The position numbers and the translations under genes are program-made. From assembly GCA_020633495.1 (NCBI GenBank), contig JACKDR010000003.1, positions 248,001 to 312,000 on the forward strand: a stretch of DNA of 64,000 bases, in the 5' to 3' direction. The notes under the pieces are model-generated. The model was given only the letters and a program-made list of their open reading frames with translations, did no database searches and was not told the DNA's origin. Positions 55,138 through 64,000 of the stretch are shown here, one piece after another (position 1 is the stretch's first letter; each line of letters opens with the position of its first letter). This stretch comes from Kofleriaceae bacterium. Lineage in GTDB: Bacteria > Myxococcota_A > Polyangia > Haliangiales > Haliangiaceae.

Positions 55138-56775
55138 ATGCCGCGATCCCTCGTCTCGTTCCTGTCTCGTGCCACCGCGGCCGCCGCGGTGGCCTCCCTG
55201 GCCGCGTGTGGCTCGCCCGCCAAGGTCGACACCGGGCCCAAGGTGGACACCGGGCCCAAGGGCCCGCAGCCCGAGGACATCACGCTGGCGTACGACGCGG
55301 TCGAGCTGCCCGGCACGTACTTCGTGCCCGAGGGCCTCGACCGCCCCGGCCTGCTGCTGGTGCGCCCCAAGAAGACGACGACGATCGCCAAGCAGCGCAC
55401 GGCGTTCGCCAAGGCCAAGCCCGACTTCAAGGTGGTCGAGGCCGAGGTCCTGGCGACGCTCTTGTGGGAGGCCGCGGGCAGCGAGGCCGACGACGCCAAG
55501 CGCCTGGGCATGCGCCAGGAGGCGCGCAAGGCGCTCGAGGACGCGCGCGCGACCTCGCCCGACGCGGTCGACGTGGTGCTGCTGCACAACCTGGCCTGCC
55601 TCGCCTACGTCCTCGGCGACGAGGCCGGCGCCGCCGAGGCCCTGGCCGCCGCGGTCGCGCAGTTCCCCGACGACGCCGGCACCACCGAGCGGCGCGGCTA
55701 CCTGGCGTACTACCTGGTCCGCGCCGGCAAGAACGCCGAGGCGCTCGCCGCGATCGACGGCGTCAAGCCGACCCCCGAGGCCCCCGAGGTCGCGTACGCG
55801 GTGGCGTGGACGCTGTGGCGCGCCGGCCGCCTCGACGAGGGCCGCGCCGCGCTGCTCGCCGCCGCCAAGGGCTGGCGCAGCAAGTCGTCGCTGCCGGCGC
55901 TGTTCCGCGACGTCGCGATCTTCGCGGCCCGCACCGACGCCTCCGTCGACGAGATCCAGGCGCTCGCCGCCGAGATCGCCAAGTTCAACGAGAAGGACCT
56001 CGGCGGCATCGGCAACGCCACGCTCAAGGCGCTCAACGACATCTACCCGGCGTTCAAGTTCGCCGGCCGGTTCAAGGACGGCAACGCCGTCATCGACCGG
56101 ATGTTCGAGATCAAGAAGGACATCGCCCCGGTCGACGTGCCGCGCCTGCGCCTCAACCAGGCCGAGAACGCCAAGAAGCTGGGCGACCCGGCGGCGCTGG
56201 TCGGCTACGTCAAGCAGGCGACCGCCGCGCTCGACGCCTGCGGCGCCGCGTGCTCGGCCGCGGATCGCGACGAGACCGCCAAGCTGATCTTCAACTACGC
56301 CCGCTTCGCCAACTACCTCTACGGCACCGCGCTCGACGAGCGCTGGTACGAGGCCGCGCGCGACCTCTACGCCGCCTACCTGGCGATGCCGGATCGCGCC
56401 GACGCCGCCGCGGTCAAGGGCGAGGCCGACGCGCTCGAGGCCACCCACAAGGCGGCCCCGGCCGGCGCCGGCCGCCACGACAAGGACGCGATCCGCTACG
56501 TCCTCGAGCCGTACGCGGCGCAGGTGCTGTCCTGCTACGACCGTACGCTGCAGGCGACGCCGACCCTCGAGGGCGCCCTCAGCCTCACCCTCGAGGTCGA
56601 CGTCAGCGGCCGCGTCACCGGCGCGTCGTCGGACCCGGCCGCCGGCGACGCCGGCGTCGCCAAGGTCGCGGCCTGCGCGATCGCGAAGGCCAAGAGCTGG
56701 GCGTTCCCGATGCGGACGCGGCCGGGCACGACCCGGATCACCGCGACCTACGCGCTCAAGCCCGCGGCGAAGTGA
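55138..56775 (+). CDS. TPR lipoprotein with AgmX/PglI-like C-terminal domain
   Basis: 545 residues. Lipobox in ASLAACGS (about 22), followed by a repeat KVDTGPKVDTGPKGP. TPR-type helical repeats occupy about 90-420 (LGDEAGAAEALAAAVAQFPDD). The last ~90 residues (about 455-545: QVLSCYDRTLQATPTLEG, SLTLEVDVSGRVTGAS) fit the AgmX/PglI C-terminal/TonB-like domain that in Myxococcus belongs to gliding and envelope-spanning machines. The last codons overlap the metzincin gene on the other strand by 20 bp. An envelope role is likely; a link to motility is inference from one domain. Confidence 0.8.
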   Translation: MPRSLVSFLSRATAAAAVASLAACGSPAKVDTGPKVDTGPKGPQPEDITLAYDAVELPGTYFVPEGLDRPGLLLVRPKKTTTIAKQRTAFAKAKPDFKVVEAEVLATLLWEAAGSEADDAKRLGMRQEARKALEDARATSPDAVDVVLLHNLACLAYVLGDEAGAAEALAAAVAQFPDDAGTTERRGYLAYYLVRAGKNAEALAAIDGVKPTPEAPEVAYAVAWTLWRAGRLDEGRAALLAAAKGWRSKSSLPALFRDVAIFAARTDASVDEIQALAAEIAKFNEKDLGGIGNATLKALNDIYPAFKFAGRFKDGNAVIDRMFEIKKDIAPVDVPRLRLNQAENAKKLGDPAALVGYVKQATAALDACGAACSAADRDETAKLIFNYARFANYLYGTALDERWYEAARDLYAAYLAMPDRADAAAVKGEADALEATHKAAPAGAGRHDKDAIRYVLEPYAAQVLSCYDRTLQATPTLEGALSLTLEVDVSGRVTGASSDPAAGDAGVAKVAACAIAKAKSWAFPMRTRPGTTRITATYALKPAAK

Positions 56776-58045
56776 GCCGGCGCCGCCGGGCCAGCCCGGC
56801 GAGCGTCAGCGCGGCCAGCGCCGCGGCGCCGGTCGCGCCGCGATCGCCGGCGCCGGCGTCGCAGCAGCCGGACGTGCCGCCGCCGATCGGCTCGCACGTG
56901 CCCGGGTCGTCGGCGAGGCGGTAGATCGCGCACACCGCGGCGACGTCGTCGGCCTCGGGCGAGGCCTTCTTGGTCTCGCCGCACTCCTGGTAGTTGTACA
57001 TCGTCGCGTCGAGGATCGTCGGGTCGGAGGTCGCGATGCACGCCGGCACGGCGTCGCCGCGATCGTCGACGCGCGGCGGATCGTCGGGGGCGAGGCAGGT
57101 GTGCTCGAGCCCCATGACGTGGCCGAGCTCGTGGGTGAGCGTGTTGGCGAGGTCGCTGAGGCAGGGCGGCGTGCCCTGCGAGCTGCCCGCGGTCGAGATC
57201 GAGAAGTCGGCGCCGTTGATCTCGACGTCGGCGTCGACGATCTCGCCGTCGCGCGGCGACGACGCGTCGTCGACGAAGACCACCGTGGTCAGCGCCGCGG
57301 CGCGGACGGGCAGGCAGAACGGCGGCTCGCCGTCGGTGGCGGGCCGGCACCAGGTGTCGTCCCGGAAGGTGATCAGGTTGACGTCGTCGTGGCCGACCTC
57401 GCCCTGCGCCGGCGCGGTCGCGAGCAGCTGCAGGTACGAGCAGCCCTCGATCGCCGCGTTCCAGGTCGCCAGCACCTGGTCCATGACGGCGCGCTCGCTG
57501 TCGCCGGCGAGGTCGACGGTGCCGTCGACGTCGTAGGTGAGGAAGACGCAGCCCGAGCGCCAGTACAGGTAGTGCCCGGCGGGGGTGGGGCCGGTGCGGA
57601 CGAACGGGGTCGCGCCGCCGGCGAGGACGGTGACGTCGTCGGCGACGATCCGGGGCCGGCCGCGCCGGGTGGTCGCGGCGCGGGCCCGGACCAGGACCCG
57701 GTCGCCGACCTCGAGCCGGGCCGGGCCGGGGATCAGCTGCATGCCGAAGCCGTCGGCGCGGCCGCCGAGCTGGGTCACGGTGGTCCGCGCGCCGTCGTCG
57801 CCGACGATGACCGCGTCGGTGACGATGGTGCGGCGGTCGGCGGTCCACCGGCCGCGGGCCTCGACGACCTGGCCGGTGATCGACATCGGCACCCCCGGGG
57901 CGGGGGCGGGCGCGGCGGCCGGGGGCGAGGCCGCGGCGGGCACCGGCGCGGCGGGGGCGGGCGCGGCGTCGGCCCGGGTCACGGCGGGGGTCGCCCACGT
58001 CGAGGCGACGACCCCGAAGGCCAGCAGTCGCGGGGGGATGCGCAC
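56756..58045 (-). CDS. secreted metzincin-type metalloprotease with MYXO-CTERM-like tail
   Basis: GTG at 58045 is preferred, giving 429 residues: signal peptide, a Pro/Ala-rich spacer (to about 60), a beta region, and the catalytic domain (about 185-380). The zinc motif HELGHVMGLEHTC (HExxHxxGxxH) and the Met-turn in DATMYNY identify a metzincin (matrixin-like). The C-terminus is GTSGCCDAGAGDRGATG, then a hydrophobic stretch (AAALAALTLAGL) and RRRR, the pattern of MYXO-CTERM sorting signals (Cys motif, helix, Arg cluster). It is thus probably exported and anchored to the cell surface. Divergent from gltX by 49 bp. Confidence 0.85.
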   Translation of the reverse strand: MRIPPRLLAFGVVASTWATPAVTRADAAPAPAAPVPAAASPPAAAPAPAPGVPMSITGQVVEARGRWTADRRTIVTDAVIVGDDGARTTVTQLGGRADGFGMQLIPGPARLEVGDRVLVRARAATTRRGRPRIVADDVTVLAGGATPFVRTGPTPAGHYLYWRSGCVFLTYDVDGTVDLAGDSERAVMDQVLATWNAAIEGCSYLQLLATAPAQGEVGHDDVNLITFRDDTWCRPATDGEPPFCLPVRAAALTTVVFVDDASSPRDGEIVDADVEINGADFSISTAGSSQGTPPCLSDLANTLTHELGHVMGLEHTCLAPDDPPRVDDRGDAVPACIATSDPTILDATMYNYQECGETKKASPEADDVAAVCAIYRLADDPGTCEPIGGGTSGCCDAGAGDRGATGAAALAALTLAGLARRRRLTSPRA

Positions 58046-58094
58046 CGACCCCAGCGTAGCAGGTCGCGCCAGGGGCGTGATACAAGGGCGCACC

Positions 58095-59552
<1,458 letters not shown>

Positions 59553-59555
59553 GCC

Positions 59556-60380
59556 ATGGGGCTGCGCGACGTCGCTCGCTCGGTCTGGGCCCGCACCGGC
59601 GGCTGGGTGGCGGCGCAGTTCCGCGCGATCGACGCCGACACCGTGCGCGCGCCCGGCGACGCCGGCCGGTTCGACTGGCGGGTCCTGGTCATCCTGGTGA
59701 CCGCGTGCGTGACCCTCACGCTGCAGGAGTACATCGGCGATCGGGTCTACTTCGAGAAGCTGTGGCCCTACGACCCGCGCCACCCCGATCCGTACTGGCA
59801 GCTCAAGGGCTTCGCGTGGTGGTCCGGCTGGCGGTTCGCCGGCTACCTGGTGCTGCCCGCGATCGTCGTCGCGCTGATGCCGGGCGAGCGGCTGCGCGAC
59901 TACCACATCTCGATGCGCGGCTTCATCAAGCACCTGTGGGTCTACGTCGTGCTGTTCGCGCTGGTCCTGCCCGCGGTCTACCTGGCGTCGAAGACGGCGT
60001 CGTTCCAGGCCACGTACCCGTTCTACAAGTCGGCCAACCGGTCGCGGTTCGATCTGCTGGCGTGGGAGGGGCTGTACGCGCTGCAGTTCCTGTCCCTGGA
60101 GTTCTTCTTCCGCGGCTTCCTGCTGCAGGGCCTGCGCCGCGCCCTCGGCAGCAACGCGATCTTCGTGATGATCGTGCCGTACTGCATGATCCACTACGGC
60201 AAGCCGATGCCCGAGACCTTCGGCGCGATCGGCGCCGGCCTGATCCTGGGCACGCTGGCGATGCGGACGCGGTCGATCTGGGGCGGCGTGCTGATCCACG
60301 TCGGCGTCGCGGTCAGCATGGATCTGTTCGCGCTCGGGCACTGCCCGACCGACGGCCACCATCCCTGCCGCGGGGACTAG
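59556..60380 (+). CDS. CPBP-family intramembrane protease
   Basis: 274 residues with about seven hydrophobic segments. The CPBP/Abi signatures are EFFFRGFLL (about 185-193; here LEFFFRG, one Glu less than the usual EExxxR), MIHYGKPMPETFGAIG and GVLIHVGVAVSMD (conserved His). Related eukaryotic Rce1 enzymes cleave CaaX proteins, while bacterial members often act in bacteriocin immunity or stress; no substrate is visible. It is tightly coupled to gltX and the glycosyltransferase. Confidence 0.9.
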   Translation: MGLRDVARSVWARTGGWVAAQFRAIDADTVRAPGDAGRFDWRVLVILVTACVTLTLQEYIGDRVYFEKLWPYDPRHPDPYWQLKGFAWWSGWRFAGYLVLPAIVVALMPGERLRDYHISMRGFIKHLWVYVVLFALVLPAVYLASKTASFQATYPFYKSANRSRFDLLAWEGLYALQFLSLEFFFRGFLLQGLRRALGSNAIFVMIVPYCMIHYGKPMPETFGAIGAGLILGTLAMRTRSIWGGVLIHVGVAVSMDLFALGHCPTDGHHPCRGD

Positions 60381-60383
60381 GTC

Positions 60384-61799
<1,416 letters not shown>

Positions 61800-61813
61800 G
61801 CCGCCGCGGTCCC

Positions 61814-61830
61814 TGTCCGGAGACCGGACA
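61814..61830. repeat. palindrome TGTCCGG-AGA-CCGGACA
   Basis: Perfect 7-bp arms (8-bp if the flanking C/G is counted) with a 3-base centre, between the end of the GT2 gene and the terminator of the small RNA. The same arms occur at 33133-33149. Confidence 0.7.
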
Positions 61831-61834
61831 GACC

Positions 61835-61874
61835 GAAAAAACGTGAACCCGGTGAGGGCGACCTCACCGGGTTC
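61835..61874 (-). terminator. rho-independent terminator of the small RNA
   Basis: On the minus strand, GAACCCGGTGAGG-TCGC-CCTCACCGGGTTC is a perfect 13-bp stem, followed after ACG by TTTTTT. It is the strongest terminator in the window. Confidence 0.85.
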
Positions 61875-61882
61875 GAATCAAA

Positions 61883-62066
61883 CGAGTCACGACGGCTCGA
61901 CCGAAGGGCTTTTCTACCCCCTACGTTCGACGTAGGTGGGCTCCGCGGTATCTCATCGGGCTTCCCGACGTGCGGGCGTGCGCTCCCAAGACAGAGGCAG
62001 ATCCCTGGATAGACGGTGTAGGAGACAGAATTTAGCCCCGCTTCCGTATCGGGCCGTCGTGATCTC
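61883..62066 (-). ncRNA. ssrS: 6S-RNA-like small RNA (ssrS candidate)
   Basis: A ~184-base transcript on the minus strand, closed by a long helix: GAG-a-TCACGACGGC at the 5' end pairs with GCCGTCGTGA-CTC at the 3' end (one bulged base). Inside, GGGCT pairs with AGCCC, and hairpins are formed by TCGGG-AAG-CCCGA and CCTACGT-CGA-ACGTAGG. Features match 6S RNA: length, closing stem, AAGCGGGGC near the 5' side, an open central region, and a stable hairpin on the 3' side just before the closing stem. A sigma70-type promoter lies 7-8 bases upstream and a strong terminator just downstream. 6S RNA binds RNA polymerase and mimics an open promoter (known). Identity is inference until compared with the Rfam model. 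Confidence 0.7.
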
Positions 62067-62073
62067 GAAGACA

Positions 62074-62102
62074 ACGTTAGCGACGACGATCTTGATGGTC
62101 AA
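62074..62102 (-). promoter_or_regulatory. sigma70-type promoter of the small RNA
   Basis: On the minus strand TTGACC (62102-62097), a 17-bp spacer, and TAACGT (62079-62074). +1 is expected at about 62066-62067, exactly at the 5' base of the closing helix. Confidence 0.7.
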
Positions 62103-62280
62103 GCGTGATCTTCGTCGAGAAAAACCACGCCGCGAACGCCGCGAGATCAACCACGAACATCGCGCGATCTCCGTCGTGGACGACCGCGTCATCGACGCGC
62201 GCGGCGCGGGAGTCGCGGCGATCGCGACGCGACCGGTACGAGCGCGCACGCTCGTGACGTCGCGCGGTGCGCGTTCGCGC
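62103..62280. other. stretch without a recognised gene
   Basis: Between the small-RNA promoter and the 38-bp repeats. Only Arg-rich open frames with no start context are seen on either strand. Confidence 0.5.
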
Positions 62281-62432
62281 GCAGGGCGTGATCGCACGCC
62301 GCCGGTGCGCGCCCGCGCGCAGGGCGTGATCGCACGCCGCCGGTGCGCGCCCGCGCGCAGGGCGTGATCGCGCGCCGTCGGTGCGCGCCCGCGCGCAGGG
62401 CGCGATCGCGCGCCGTCGGTGCGCGCCCGCGC
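62281..62432. repeat. four-copy 38-bp tandem repeat
   Basis: Units start at 62281, 62319, 62357 and 62395, with a partial fifth at 62433. Each begins GCAGGGCG and carries a GATCGC and a GGTGCGCGCCCGCGC segment. Units 1-2 and 3-4 differ by a few bases (ACGCCGCC versus GCGCCGTC). Confidence 0.92.
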
Positions 62433-62494
62433 GCAGGCCGGCGACGCGGGACGTCGCGCGGCGCGCGCGATCACGCGCGCCGTGGTGCGTCGCG

Positions 62495-63112
62495 CTACTT
62501 GCGCTCGCGCCAGGCGGCGCCTTCGCCGCCCTGCACCGCCGTGGACCGCGCGCCCAGCTCGAGCAGCGCGTCCTTGGTCATGACCGCGTCGTGGCGCTCC
62601 TCGACCGGCTTGGCGTGCTCGCCGGTGTCCATCCGGATCGCGTCACACGGGCACGCCTCGACGCACAGGCCGCACACGACGCAGCGCAGCTCGTCGATCT
62701 CGAAGACCGCCGGGAACTTCTCGATGCCCTTGTCGTCAGTCTGGGCCGGGACGATCGTGATGCAGTGCGCCGGGCACACCGTCGGGCAGCACATGCAGGC
62801 GACGCAGCGGACCGCGCCGTCGTCGCGGTGCATCAGGCGGTGCAGGCCGCGGAACCGCTCCGGATAGTCGACCTTCTTCTCCGGGTACTCGACGGTCTCG
62901 ATGTAGTTGTGGTCCTTGCCGCGCAGCACGTTCTTGAAGAAGTGGCGCAGCGTGACGCCGAGGCCCTTGGCGGTGGCCGCCAGGAACGACGCGTCCTGCG
63001 GGGCGGGCCGGTGGATCTGGATCGTCCGCACCCGCGGGTTGCGCGGGGACACCGACAGCACCTTGGGGCCGTCGGTCTCGGAGTCGTCGTGGTCGGTGGC
63101 GTGGGCGCCCAT
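62495..63112 (-). CDS. nuoI: NADH-quinone oxidoreductase subunit I
   Basis: 205 residues from the ATG at 63112. Two 4Fe-4S clusters are formed by CVACMCCPTVCP (about 102-113) and CVVCGLCVEACPCDAI (about 143-158). The N-terminal ~50 residues are polar and specific to this organism. NuoI carries electrons between the hydrophilic arm and the membrane part of Complex I. Its start lies 26 bp after the stop of nuoH, as in the usual nuoHI order. Nothing but repeats and the small-RNA unit follows, so this appears to be the end of the nuo transcript or the start of a gap in it. Confidence 0.95.
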   Translation of the reverse strand: MGAHATDHDDSETDGPKVLSVSPRNPRVRTIQIHRPAPQDASFLAATAKGLGVTLRHFFKNVLRGKDHNYIETVEYPEKKVDYPERFRGLHRLMHRDDGAVRCVACMCCPTVCPAHCITIVPAQTDDKGIEKFPAVFEIDELRCVVCGLCVEACPCDAIRMDTGEHAKPVEERHDAVMTKDALLELGARSTAVQGGEGAAWRERK

Positions 63113-63138
63113 GGCGTACCTCGAGGGGCTTCAGGGGG

Positions 63139-64000
<862 letters not shown>

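Noticed and set aside
61862..61880. tRNA T-arm-like GGGTTCGAATC
   Set aside because: No acceptor, D or anticodon arm can be paired around it, and the sequence is already used by the terminator stem on the other strand.
61936..62367. plus-strand open frame overlapping the small RNA
   Set aside because: Composition is Arg-rich and it runs across the repeats; the RNA structure accounts for conservation better.
62281..62432. CRISPR array
   Set aside because: The 38-bp units are directly adjacent with no unique spacers and no cas genes nearby.

Overview
The window is a GC-rich (roughly 70-75 %) chromosomal segment that looks myxobacterial (Myxococcota, perhaps a Haliangium/Kofleria-type relative; the family is inference). 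The reasons are three eukaryotic-like Ser/Thr kinases, two with TPR-type tails and one with PEGA-type repeats, an FHA-sigma54 activator, a secreted caspase-family protein, a metzincin with a MYXO-CTERM-like tail, a protein with a CFI-box C-terminus, an AgmX/PglI-like lipoprotein and many Cys-rich or Asp-rich lipoproteins. No phage, plasmid, CRISPR array, rRNA or tRNA was found.

Layout. 1-6.1 kb: 5' part of a Cys-rich lipoprotein, an RND/MMPL exporter, a secreted M23 peptidase, a small membrane protein with a probable frameshift, and a PrsW-type protease. 6.1-11 kb: a putative exported protein, then malic enzyme MaeB and an aldehyde dehydrogenase. 11-15 kb: EEP lipoprotein, a small lipoprotein, a broken HAF-repeat lipoprotein fused to short tandem repeats, and a RAYT-type transposase. 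15-19.5 kb: TPR kinase, an orphan adenine methyltransferase, and three genes, the last two joined by GTGA overlaps. 19.5-24 kb: a divergent histidine kinase/PAS-LuxR pair around a perfect palindrome, an ECF sigma with a frameshifted anti-sigma, and a Cys-rich secreted protein. 24-31.5 kb: caspase-barrel protein, large TPR kinase, DinB, a HemJ/CopD-type membrane protein, a DHH phosphoesterase. 31.6-39.5 kb: an HNH nuclease split by a stop codon, a repeat-rich spacer, VOC protein, M1 aminopeptidase, a PHM-like copper protein with a small lipoprotein, and an MBL-fold hydrolase. 39.5-49.4 kb: FHA-sigma54 activator with PLP decarboxylase, small lipoproteins, an unknown gene, a lipoprotein, and a divergent PEGA protein/PEGA kinase pair. 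49.4-58 kb: ferredoxin, Mpg glycosylase and an exonuclease in a stacked reading frame, CFI-box protein, DUF3570/DUF4266 pair, TPR lipoprotein, metzincin. 58-64 kb: gltX, a CPBP protease, a GT2 glycosyltransferase, a 6S-like RNA with its own promoter and terminator, and the nuoI/nuoH end of a Complex I operon.

Central metabolism (maeB, aldehyde dehydrogenase, gltX, nuoHI) is ordinary. The accessory content is mostly signalling and cell-envelope proteins. The strongest non-coding discovery is the 6S-like RNA on the minus strand at about 61,883-62,066. Several genes carry single-base frameshifts or a nonsense codon in otherwise good coding sequence, so sequencing indels should be excluded before calling pseudogenes.
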